Origin: Peristeroidobacter agariperforans
GTDB taxonomy: Bacteria > Pseudomonadota > Gammaproteobacteria > Steroidobacterales > Steroidobacteraceae
Length of the DNA stretch: 64,000 nt
Direction of reading: 5' to 3'
NCBI RefSeq assembly: GCF_004138335.1
Contig: NZ_RYFW01000001.1
Coordinates: forward strand, 1-64,000
The position numbers and the translations under genes were made by a program. Of the stretch, positions 7,894 through 16,091 are shown piece by piece (positions within the stretch are counted from its first letter, which is position 1; every line of letters begins with the position of its first letter). The notes beneath the pieces are model-generated. The model was not told the DNA's origin. It did not search any database and saw only the letters and a list, made by a program, of their open reading frames with translations.

Positions 7894-8928
7894 TCAGGAA
7901 TCCTGAGGACTTCCGTTCGGGTGAGGAACCTTCCCGGCGTCGACACGAGCCCAAAATCCCGCCGGTGGTTTCTTGATCCCGACCTGTCTACAGCGCTTCC
8001 CGATCGCAGAATCCGAGACACCAAATTGCTCGGCGATCTTTGTTGTTGGCATCGACCAAACTAGCCGCTCGAGTTCCTGATGCGACAATCGGTCCCACTC
8101 TTCACATCGCGGGTGCGCTTTTAACCGATCAAGCCTCTTTTGCTCTTGTATCGCTTGCTTCTCTTGCCATTGCAGCTTCCACTGCCGTGATCGTTCCGCC
8201 TCCGCTTCCTGCTTATCTCTGAAACTCTTCTCCACTGATGCATCGCACTCGGACGAGAAACTAACTATGACTGGACAGGACTGGCTGAACACCGCAGCGT
8301 GCTCTTCCGCTAAGTAGCGGATGAGAGTGTCAAGAGTCGTTATCGAGTAATCCCAATCGTGGCTGATAAATGGAAGTACTACGGTGCAGGTATCTGCCCA
8401 CGGAACATAAAACTGCTCACCTTGCCACCGCCGATAGGCCATCTGTTCCAACACCTCGACACATCGGAAAGGCGGCCATCGATCACGAGGGAAGTCCCGC
8501 CGGTTACTCCTAAGCCGAGCGAAGAGCGAGGCAGCGATGAGTATGGCCGCTACATTCTCGGCATCGTCTTTAGACTCGTATATGTGCTGAAGGGTATCGA
8601 GCTCCCCTTTCCGCTGATTCTCGACATGAATCGGGCCGTGCGTTCCCGGCCACCGCAGAAAATGGTGTTGGACGTACTCTTGGCGCTCACGGATTCGGCG
8701 CCGCGGCCACCACGAAAGCTCCGGTTCTCTGCCGGTCGGATACGCCGGATCATGCACTGAAACCTGCACGAAAAGGTCCGCCGGATCTATCGCAAAGTCC
8801 TCCAGGCGTGATTTCCAATGCAAGAACACGCCGGACCAGTCCCAATCTTTCCGAAATTCTTCTAATTCCCGTCGTCGCGCTTCCTCAGCCCAATCCACGC
8901 GACTTTTGCTTGCTCGCCGTACCGCCAT
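7894..8928 (-). CDS. Uncharacterised protein with C-terminal helix-turn-helix
   Basis: 344 residues from the ATG at 8928, chosen because GAGG lies seven bases upstream; an earlier non-ATG start at 8955 is possible. The C-terminus (about 280-335) is a recurring module: LVWSMPTTKIAEQFGVSDSA, then IGKRCRQVGIKKPPAGFWAR, a helix-turn-helix followed by the K-P-P-x-G-[FY]-W signature found at the end of many unrelated bacterial proteins. The middle contains a basic, coiled-coil-like stretch (KQEAEAERSRQWKLQWQEKQ). The N-terminal 230 residues are unrecognised. It is paired with the nucleotidyltransferase, so it may sense or regulate it. Confidence 0.6.
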   Translation of the reverse strand: MAVRRASKSRVDWAEEARRRELEEFRKDWDWSGVFLHWKSRLEDFAIDPADLFVQVSVHDPAYPTGREPELSWWPRRRIRERQEYVQHHFLRWPGTHGPIHVENQRKGELDTLQHIYESKDDAENVAAILIAASLFARLRSNRRDFPRDRWPPFRCVEVLEQMAYRRWQGEQFYVPWADTCTVVLPFISHDWDYSITTLDTLIRYLAEEHAAVFSQSCPVIVSFSSECDASVEKSFRDKQEAEAERSRQWKLQWQEKQAIQEQKRLDRLKAHPRCEEWDRLSHQELERLVWSMPTTKIAEQFGVSDSAIGKRCRQVGIKKPPAGFWARVDAGKVPHPNGSPQDS

Positions 8929-8955
8929 TTTGGACCTCAAAGCATTGGCACCCAA

Positions 8956-9186
8956 GGCAGTGCCTGAAGGAGGTATAAGCCGCTAAGAATCCGATTATGC
9001 GCCTGCACCCATGGAACCGCAGGGTTGACCTTGCAGAAACAGTTTCACGGGCGAGCAACGAAGTTGAAAGACAAGATCTAAGACTCCCTCACGGCTCGGC
9101 ATTTACCCTGAGTCGCGAGCGGGATTGCTGGCAACTGCCCCTTGCCGGCCGTGGACCTCACCTTAGTGGCCGCGGCTGGCGTTCTG
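8956..9186. other. Intergenic
   Basis: No supportable gene. It contains the promoter side of the HTH gene on the minus strand. No repeat or structured element was noticed. Confidence 0.3.
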
Positions 9187-9663
9187 TCATGTCCCCCCTT
9201 GGCGATGTGCTTGCAACCCCTGATTGGATTGCTTAACAGATCGGCGGCGGTTTTGCCGACGAACAGCGGCATGTGCCAGCTCCAGCAAGCCTTTGAGATT
9301 TGACCTTCGAGCGTTTGGCCTGCGACTTTCTTTGAGCCGCCGATACAGTTGCTGTGCCTTGCCCGCCTCGCGTTCGCCGTGGCAAAACCAGAGCGCCTGG
9401 TCAGCATGCGCCCATTGGGTGCTCGCCGAATCCCACGATCCCGGATAAGAAACATCCTCCAACGGCAGCGGGCGACGTTGCGCCTGAAGAAGTCGGCGAG
9501 TCTTGAACCGCTTCGGGTCGATTTTCCCCTCGAAGAATTTGGGCGGCGGCAGGAATTTCTTAATCGATGGCGGCGGCGCGGGATGCCGCATCTGCGGATC
9601 GCTCGCATACCCCGAGTAGTCGGGTCCATGTCGTGTAATCACACGATGGAAATCACCCTTCAA
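9187..9663 (-). CDS. Hypothetical basic protein
   Basis: 158 residues, Arg-rich, starting MKGDFHRVITRHGPDYSGYA. PPPKFFEGKIDPKRFKTRRL and ALWFCHGEREAGKAQQLYRR look like genuine protein segments, but no family is recognised. The start overlaps the end of the upstream FAD-type gene by 11 bases. A second frame (9078-9629) is open over the same DNA and is considered a shadow. The C-terminal third is less convincing, so a frameshift near 9250 is possible. Confidence 0.45.
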   Translation of the reverse strand: MKGDFHRVITRHGPDYSGYASDPQMRHPAPPPSIKKFLPPPKFFEGKIDPKRFKTRRLLQAQRRPLPLEDVSYPGSWDSASTQWAHADQALWFCHGEREAGKAQQLYRRLKESRRPNARRSNLKGLLELAHAAVRRQNRRRSVKQSNQGLQAHRQGGT

Positions 9664-10540
9664 TGAAGGGGTCGGCGAACTGACACCGCGTGAGGTTGTT
9701 GACCAGGCGACTGCGGGTGAGATGGGTTTGATGATACTGAATCGACCCGTACTCCATCAGCACACGCAGCAAGAACCAATTCAATGGCGCTTGCCGGGTG
9801 GAGTAAATGGTGGGTGAGCGTCCCGTGACCGTAACGTGGAGGTCGGTTCTAAACGCGTCCCGAATCTTCTCAGAAAAGATCTTCGACAGAATGAAACTGT
9901 CTAGGCACGCCTTGATTTCGTGGCTGGCCATGTCATCGAATTGGGCTTGCAGCGCCGAGAGAGAGGCACTCAGCGCCTCATCGACCGCAGCGTTCTCATT
10001 GAAATTCTTCAGCAGCCGATGGACGGCACGGTAGAGCTTGCCGCTGGGCTGAGATTGCCGCCCAGATCCGAACGGGTTGGCCCGCGCAGTGAGATCTGCG
10101 AGGCCACGCGTACGCCAATACCACTGAATGATGCCCTCGTGGCGAGCAATTTGGCGATGCGTTAGATGTTGGATCGCCCTCGTGTATTGAGTACTCAAGC
10201 CTTTCGCGAGCGTGTTGCTCGGCAGGAAACTAAAGATGTTCTCATGGGTGAAGTCGCGAATCAGCAATTGTGCCAGTTCAATGATCGCGCTATCGCCGTT
10301 GCCAGAAACCAGTACCCGCTCCACGCCGCCTTTGCGCAACGGGGAGCGCCGGTAGGTCAGCGGATTGCCGGAGAGCCAATACGAGATGTCGTTCGTCACA
10401 GCATTGTCATCCAGTGCATCTTCGCCGAATCCTGTCGCAAGGATGACGGCATCGAACCTCATCGGCGCTCGCGACGGCTTCAGGATGGGCAGCTCAACGC
10501 TGCGGTCTGCGGATTGTGGTGTGCCGACGGTGGTGTTCAA
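9653..10540 (-). pseudogene. FAD/NAD(P)-binding protein, N-terminally truncated
   Basis: 295 residues remain. VILATGFGEDALDD near residue 33 is the ATG motif of two-dinucleotide-binding flavoproteins. RVLVSGNGDSAIIELAQLL near 75 is a second Rossmann GxGxxA-type turn, here GNGDSA. The FAD-binding GxGxxG that should open the protein is missing. Upstream the DNA switches to a winged-helix gene on the other strand, so a recombination junction near 10,540-10,580 probably removed the 5' part. The C-terminal 200 residues are unfamiliar and mostly helical. Substrate unknown. Confidence 0.6.
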
Positions 10541-10578
10541 GTGCAGGGCGATGGGCAGCGTTGCGCGGTAATGATCGA

Positions 10579-11424
10579 ATGTCCCAGTTCGAGCTGCCCG
10601 GCTGGGCGAAGCTACCGCGCGCGCATCTGCTCCACGAGAATCACTTCCGGGGCCTCGGGCTGCGCGGCGCGGCCGCCCTCAATGCGCTGAAGCTGTATCT
10701 GGCGCTGGTGACCTTCCGACCGAACCAGTCGCGGCATGTGCTGCTCTCCTACGATCGCATCGAGCACTACACCGGGATCCCCCGACCACGCATCCGGCAC
10801 GCGATCGATGTGCTGCTCAACCACGATTGGATTTCGATCGGCACACACGGGGTCGCGTCGATCGCGGCCGAGGTCAACGAGCATCGCAAGCCCACCAATG
10901 TTTATATCTTGCGCGGCGATTTTTGGGGCCGCCCCCAGCAGACCTATCCGCGTGCCGCCGTCGCCGTCGAGCCGCCCTTCTATGCTTGCAGGCCGGCATG
11001 GCCCTGCGGGCGGCACGGACCTGCGGGCGGCAAGCTATGCTGGTCGCAGGCCCGTGCCGATCAGCAACGCGGTGTTGGAGCTTGCAAGCGACGACTGTCT
11101 TCGTGGTGCCGGCCGCAGGCCCCCCTAGACTGGCTTCGAGTTCGTCTCCCGCCGGACCTGCTCAAAGATTTCTTCGCGGTGAACCGCGACGTCCTCCGGT
11201 GCCTCGGTGCCGATTCGCACCTGGTTGCCTTTCACGCCGAGCACGACCACGGTGATGTCGGCGCCGATGTGAATGGCCTCGCCAACCCGTCGCGTCAAAA
11301 TGAGCATCGTTTAACGTCCCTGAATCGATCCGTTACGCCGGACCGTGCGGGCGAGGACTGTAGACCGATGGCTTGCCATGCTGAGATAAATCGCTGGCCA
11401 CATCGCTGGAAATTCATCGACTGA
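10579..11424 (+). pseudogene. Winged-helix (plasmid Rep-like) protein, half-length copy with run-on tail
   Basis: Residues 1-130 (MSQFELPGWAKLPRAHLL to PTNVYILRGDFWGR) align closely with the second half of the 230-residue protein at 57351: WAKLPRAHLL, ALKLYLALV, LLSYDRIEHYTGIPRPRIRH and AIDVLLN are shared. The first winged-helix half is absent and is replaced by the antisense of the truncated flavoprotein. After GDFWGR the frame runs on, without resemblance to the paralogue, into the antisense of csrA. The natural stop therefore seems lost. Confidence 0.55.
11125..11307 (-). CDS. csrA: CsrA/RsmA family translational regulator
   Basis: 60 residues of full CsrA length: [20 protein letters not shown], then [20 protein letters not shown], then [11 protein letters not shown]. 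The RNA-contacting N-terminal LILTRR and the Arg of VHREEI are both present. CsrA dimers bind GGA-containing hairpins in mRNA leaders and block or stabilise translation. A copy in accessory DNA is probably in addition to the chromosomal one, as seen on ICEs and phages, and may tune the island or the host. It lies antisense to the run-on tail of the winged-helix ORF. Confidence 0.95.
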   Translation of the reverse strand: MLILTRRVGEAIHIGADITVVVLGVKGNQVRIGTEAPEDVAVHREEIFEQVRRETNSKPV

Positions 11425-11790
11425 ATCCGCTTCATTTGTGGTAGGCGCTTGATCTCCACTGAGGACGCAAGTGGGCTGGTTCGTGGCCCGACACGCAAGA
11501 ACGCGGCGAGAGGAAGACGGCCTAGAATGCCCGCGATCCGAGGCAAGGCGCACCGCGCATCTATCATCGACCGAGGAGGAACGGACCAAGAGGCGCGGCC
11601 TGCCGAACGCAAGGAGCGCAGCCCCCTCGGCCCATCGGGTGAGAACAGTCAGACGCTTCAGAGGATAAGGTTCCTTGCTTGCCCGCAGCATCCAACGCCG
11701 CTGTACATTGCGATCCGCCATCAGGCTGGCAAGCTGCGAGGGCGGATAGCGAACAGGAGGGATAATCATAGACAGAGAGGATACTGAAGG
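11308..11790. other. Intergenic upstream of csrA and the CoiA-like gene
   Basis: About 480 bases between the divergent csrA and CoiA-like genes. Open frames here have no protein-like composition. It should hold both promoters. A purine-rich GACAGAGAGG lies about 20 bases before the ATG at 11791. No repeats were recognised. Confidence 0.35.
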
Positions 11791-12687
11791 ATGACCCGTA
11801 CGCTGACCCCACGCGATCTTCCCCACGATGACCGATATATTGGCTACTGCCTCAATGAGTCGGACGAACTCGTGCATATTGATAGCGTGCCCCGCGGCAA
11901 AGCGTGCGGTTGTCGGTGCGTCAGTTGCGCCGAACCGCTCATTGCTAGAAAGGGTGACATCCGCGTTCATCATTTTGCCCATGCACAGCAGAATCAATGC
12001 ACCGGCGCGCTCGAGACGCTCCTGCATCTGCTCGCCAAGGAGATTCTGCGCACCGCTTCCGTCCTTGCCCTGCCTGATTACACCTGGCGCCGCGAGCAGT
12101 CCCTTGGAGATCGACTGATACATCTTGAACAGGCGATTGTTGCCGGCGGGCGTGCCCGGCTGTCGCAAGTCTTGATCGAGCCTCGTACGTTCGAGGGCAT
12201 CATCCCCGACGTTGTATTTGCGACGCAGGCGCGCGACGGATCCGCCCGCACGATCTTGCTTGAAGTTACAGTGAGTCACCCCGTCGACGCCGAAAAGCTC
12301 AAGCGCCTACGGGCGCTGAATCTTCCTGCGCTCGAACTGACGTTGAAACCAGCGCACGCACGATTGACGCGCGCGGAGCTCGAAAAGCGCATCTTGCAAG
12401 GATCGGCCGGCAAACGATGGCTCTTTCATCCGCGTGAGTTGGATTGCGAACGACGATTTGACGAGCGCTATCGTCAAGCACGAGATCGCCTTGAACAAGA
12501 GCAAGCCGAGCGCGCTAAGGCAGAGAAGGATCGCGGTGAGCGCATGCGCCGGGCGTCGAGCTTCGACGGCACCCGCGAGAGTGCAAACCTGATTGCGGAG
12601 TTCTTTGCTCGCCATGGCCGCTTCCCGACGATGTCGGAGACCTCCGCCATGTTTCAAGAAGCACTCGCCAAGCGAAAACTGAAATAG
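11791..12687 (+). CDS. CoiA-like protein: zinc motif plus PD-(D/E)xK nuclease-like domain
   Basis: 298 residues. The N-terminus has the CoiA-type zinc block, CGCRCVSCAEPLIARKGD followed by RVHHFAHAQQNQC (HFAH signature). A restriction-endonuclease-like core follows: EGIIPDVVFATQ with the Asp of strand 2, then ILLEVTVSH with the ExT of strand 3. After about residue 215 there is a charged coiled coil (RLEQEQAERAKAEKDRGERM). CoiA itself aids recombination of transformed DNA in Gram-positives. Distant relatives like this one are frequent on mobile elements and their job is not established. Confidence 0.7.
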   Translation: MTRTLTPRDLPHDDRYIGYCLNESDELVHIDSVPRGKACGCRCVSCAEPLIARKGDIRVHHFAHAQQNQCTGALETLLHLLAKEILRTASVLALPDYTWRREQSLGDRLIHLEQAIVAGGRARLSQVLIEPRTFEGIIPDVVFATQARDGSARTILLEVTVSHPVDAEKLKRLRALNLPALELTLKPAHARLTRAELEKRILQGSAGKRWLFHPRELDCERRFDERYRQARDRLEQEQAERAKAEKDRGERMRRASSFDGTRESANLIAEFFARHGRFPTMSETSAMFQEALAKRKLK

Positions 12688-12757
12688 CGGGTTGAGCGCC
12701 AGGAGTGCCCCCTCCGTAACCGCGCAAAGCGTGGTCAGGAAGTGCGAAAATGCCGCG

Positions 12758-13168
12758 ATGAAATCTATTCTCTGGGTCCTCGCGCTGACTGCAGCTACAC
12801 TCTTCGCACACTCAACAGCAGCGCTCTCCGAAGGGCGCTCCGTCCTCGCTGGACGCGTGGTCAAGGTCATCGATGGCGACACGATCGACGTTCGGCTCCA
12901 GTCTGGCCTGATTCGAGTGCGCTTCCACGGTGTGGATGCGCCAGAGAATGCCCAGAATCACGGGAAGGAGGCGACAGCGGCGCTCTCGCTTTTGGTGATG
13001 GACAAGGATGTGCAGATTGAACCTTTCGAGCAGGACCGATATGACCGCCTCGTCGGAATCGTCTTCATCGGCGAGCTGAACGTGAATTCGGCAGCCGTTC
13101 GCAACGGTCACGCTTGGGCGATGCGACGCTATATGCGCAAGGCCGATGCTGTACTGGTACCGCTTTAA
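12758..13168 (+). CDS. Secreted thermonuclease (SNase-like), shortened C-terminus
   Basis: 136 residues from the ATG at 12758. An in-frame start at 12692 would place extra residues before the signal peptide (MKSILWVLALTAATLFAHS, cleavage near TAALS). The SNase core is clear: VVKVIDGDTIDVRL, RVRFHGVDAPE with the catalytic Arg and Glu, and DRYDRLVG with the third catalytic Arg. Typical relatives continue 20-30 residues past the RRYMRKAD segment. Here a different ending, AVLVPL, comes at once, which suggests a recombination break close to 13145. The product would be a periplasmic or secreted nuclease. Confidence 0.85.
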   Translation: MKSILWVLALTAATLFAHSTAALSEGRSVLAGRVVKVIDGDTIDVRLQSGLIRVRFHGVDAPENAQNHGKEATAALSLLVMDKDVQIEPFEQDRYDRLVGIVFIGELNVNSAAVRNGHAWAMRRYMRKADAVLVPL

Positions 13169-13277
13169 CAGTTCACCGAAAAGTTTCCTGCCGACCAGAA
13201 CGGACTATTTACAGCCCGCCCCCTTCAATCTCGACAAGACCCAGAAGCAGATCAAGGCGGCGGTTGTCGGAGCTTAG
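13146..13277 (+). pseudogene. Possible remnant of another gene's C-terminus
   Basis: A 43-codon frame overlapping the nuclease end reads LYWYRFNSSPKSFLPTRTDY and ends NLDKTQKQIKAAVVGA. It looks more protein-like than chance and begins where the nuclease loses similarity to its family. It could be the tail of an unrelated gene joined at the island boundary. No function is proposed. Confidence 0.25.
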
Positions 13278-13357
13278 CGCTGAAAGACTGCGGCGGCAGG
13301 AAGCTCGCCGCCGGTTGCACGGCGGCGAGCTGAGTGTGACGTCGCCGTCACCTCGCG

Positions 13358-15934
13358 CTAGTTCACGGGCCTCAGTTGGAAGTAGTCGGCGTTCCACTGC
13401 CAGTTGCTGGGACCGCTGCTCAACATGCGAATCGTGTGATCGCCGCTGGTGAGCTGCAGCGCCGGCGTCAGCCTCAACGGCACGAAGTGATCCCAGCTGC
13501 CGTTGTTGGGTACTGCGGTGGTGGAGATGTGCTGCCCATCGACCAGCAGCGTGGCCTGCGCGCCATTCATCGGAGTCGAGATCGTGATGTCGACGGCGTA
13601 GCTGCCGGCCACAGGCACATTGACGCGATAGTCCGCCCAGTCTCCCACCTGATTCCAGTTGATCGCGGTCACTCCATTGACGTTGTACACCTGGAAGCCA
13701 CCGTAGGCGCCGCCGGTTTGCGTGAACGCCTCCATTTGCACCGTCTGAGCGCTCGGAGTACCGCCACCATTGCAGTTTGGCGTGCAAGGCGGATTAGTCG
13801 ATCGACCCGGCGCCTGACTCATGTCCCATACCTGCAAGCCAGCCGCGGCGTATTCGGCGCGGTTGAGGAAAGTGGCTTCGATGGTATTGTTGGTGCGCAG
13901 GTACTGCAGCGGAACGGGGATCTCCAGCGTAGCAAAGAACGTATTGCGCCCCGGATCCTCGCCGCGCCAGTCGGGATTCACAGCGATCGAATGCCCATTG
14001 AGCTTCACCGCGACCCGGCCGTCTTGCCGGATGATGTCCTGGTAGATGAAGTTGCCTGTCAGGCGGATCTGAGCCTCGCCCACTGCGGGCACCGCCACGT
14101 TGTTCACTCGCGCGGTCAGGGGAGTGTACGAAGTGGTGACTCGATGGGGTGACGACGGAGTCAGCGGCTCGCTGTAGTATCGTCGCTCCTTGGACGTCGC
14201 ATTGATGGCGACCGGATCCCGGTAGGTGATCGCCAGGATCATAGTTGCATCGGCGGCGACCGTGACCGTGCCGGGAACTGTTGTCAGCGACCGTTGATCC
14301 AGACGGGGCCGTCCATCGGTACCCAGCGATCGATCCAGGAACAGATGTCGCTGCTGCACCGAGGTGACTGGATTGCCTTGCGCCCCGAACAACGACAGCT
14401 GCAGCTGCGTGTCCTGGTGCTGCAGGCTGTTCAAGATCAGATACACCGTCCTGCCGTTGACGTACGCATCGACCTGGATATCTCTATCCGACGCGGCAGT
14501 GTCTATGCGCGTACCCGTGACGCCTTTCCACAACTCGTACCACTTGATATATGACGACCACTCCCATTGACACTGCGTGCGGTCGGCGTTGCAGGTGTCG
14601 AGCTTGCGATTCATCATTTTGTACGGGTACGGGCGATTCGCATCCCAATCGCCCCAGGTCGCCTTGATGGGAGTGAACGGCATCGAGCGCACCACCTGGT
14701 CGGGTCGCTCCAGGAATTGCATCAGCATGGACGAGAAGGGCTTGAGATCCTCCCATTCGCGGCGCGCCGCATCGATGGTGTAACCGCGCTCGATATATGC
14801 GCCGTTGACCGAACCGTATTCGGAAAGAACGACCGGCTTGGTCGTGCCGAACTTCTTGACGTTGTACCACTGCAGCAGATCGAGCGTGGCTTCCACCGCG
14901 CCGCCCGTGCGAGTGACACTGCCCCCGCCGACCGCCCAGTTCGGCCAGTCATACAAGTGGACCGAATAGAAATCCATGTTCTGGCCGGCGGTGTCGATGA
15001 AGCCCTTCCAGATCACATCCCACTGGAACCAGTTGTTATCGCCGAGCCCCCAGTAGCTCGAACTCGTCTGTTCGCGCGCGTACGCTCTGGCCTCGACATC
15101 CTCCGGCCGATAAAAGGCATCGGTGTAACCGTGCTGCTTGAAGCGCGTGCCGAGGTCTCGGTCGGGCAGGTCGTGCAATCCCCAAGTCATGCCGCCGATC
15201 AGCGGCGCCTTGCTGCCCAGTCTGGAACGCACCTCCTGTGCGACCAGGTTGTGATATTGGAAGATGTCTTCCCAACTCGACATCATGAACTGGCCGGTGT
15301 TGAGGAGCATGTCCGGCTCGTTGACAACCTCCCAGTACTTCGGCAGCGATGCGCCGGAGTCGGTCGCGTATTTGGCGAAGAACTGATCGAGATACTGACC
15401 CACCCATTCTGCCGACGTCTCGATGTCTCTGGTCAGCCACTTGCCGTTGCCGCCGGAGGCCGGCTCGGAGCCGGCCCAGCAGTGCGCGTAGTAGCACAAC
15501 GTCGGATAAGTTGGATGGGGATTGGTTCCCATGATCATATTCTGGGCGCGATCGCGAAAGGACAGCAGGAACGGGTTCTGCGCGGAGTACTGCGATCGGA
15601 CCCAGCCGCCGAAATCGGCCATCTGCTCGTGGTCGGGACGACCGGGCCTCGCCGGATCCTGCTCGGTCGCGGCGAAGATCCACGAAGCGGTGCCGTTGTC
15701 TCTTCCCATGTAGGCATCGAGCGTGCGAAAGAGGTAGGTCATCTTGTCCTCCTCGCCCTGCCAGTCCGGCTCCGTCAAGTTGGTGTGCACGATGATATGG
15801 CGATCGCGTCCGAAGTCCGATACGCCGTTGACACTGTGCTTCATGTTGAGATTCACATCCACCGCCACCGTGCTCGCATGCGCGCTTGCGACGAGCAGGG
15901 TGGTGGCGAGACTCGCTCTTCCTATAACTTTCAT
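13358..15934 (-). CDS. GH86-type beta-agarase/porphyranase with C-terminal CBM6
   Basis: 858 residues from the ATG at 15934 (GGAG 11 bases upstream), giving a signal peptide MKVIGRASLATTLLVASAHA. The N-terminal half matches GH86: FGRDRHIIVHTNLTEPDW, AYMGRDNGTASWIF, the acid/base Glu in YWEVVNEPD and the nucleophile Glu in VLSEYGSVNG of a TIM barrel. A beta-sandwich region follows. After a Pro/Cys/Gly linker near 745 the last 130 residues form a CBM6 (TVQMEAFTQTGGAYGGFQVY to IRMLSSGPSNWQWNADYFQL). It should cleave agar or porphyran endo-wise outside the cell or in the periplasm. It is the second gene after the TonB receptor, under operator 1. Agarase versus porphyranase cannot be settled here. 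Confidence 0.88.
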   Translation of the reverse strand: MKVIGRASLATTLLVASAHASTVAVDVNLNMKHSVNGVSDFGRDRHIIVHTNLTEPDWQGEEDKMTYLFRTLDAYMGRDNGTASWIFAATEQDPARPGRPDHEQMADFGGWVRSQYSAQNPFLLSFRDRAQNMIMGTNPHPTYPTLCYYAHCWAGSEPASGGNGKWLTRDIETSAEWVGQYLDQFFAKYATDSGASLPKYWEVVNEPDMLLNTGQFMMSSWEDIFQYHNLVAQEVRSRLGSKAPLIGGMTWGLHDLPDRDLGTRFKQHGYTDAFYRPEDVEARAYAREQTSSSYWGLGDNNWFQWDVIWKGFIDTAGQNMDFYSVHLYDWPNWAVGGGSVTRTGGAVEATLDLLQWYNVKKFGTTKPVVLSEYGSVNGAYIERGYTIDAARREWEDLKPFSSMLMQFLERPDQVVRSMPFTPIKATWGDWDANRPYPYKMMNRKLDTCNADRTQCQWEWSSYIKWYELWKGVTGTRIDTAASDRDIQVDAYVNGRTVYLILNSLQHQDTQLQLSLFGAQGNPVTSVQQRHLFLDRSLGTDGRPRLDQRSLTTVPGTVTVAADATMILAITYRDPVAINATSKERRYYSEPLTPSSPHRVTTSYTPLTARVNNVAVPAVGEAQIRLTGNFIYQDIIRQDGRVAVKLNGHSIAVNPDWRGEDPGRNTFFATLEIPVPLQYLRTNNTIEATFLNRAEYAAAGLQVWDMSQAPGRSTNPPCTPNCNGGGTPSAQTVQMEAFTQTGGAYGGFQVYNVNGVTAINWNQVGDWADYRVNVPVAGSYAVDITISTPMNGAQATLLVDGQHISTTAVPNNGSWDHFVPLRLTPALQLTSGDHTIRMLSSGPSNWQWNADYFQLRPVN

Positions 15935-16091
15935 ACTGGCTACTCCGACGTTGGTAGTGCCAGGCGGCATTACACCTGGCCGTGCATCGAGCCGTTGGAT
16001 GCCGGCTCCCGTGCCATGTCACTGCTGCTCGCAGGCGTCGAACACCACCTCCTTATTGGTCTGCGCTCGCGATTCGACGGCGTGCGTTCGG

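Noticed and set aside
11308-11790. Open frames on both strands between csrA and the CoiA-like gene
   Set aside because: Low-complexity, motif-free frames without ribosome sites; judged non-coding.
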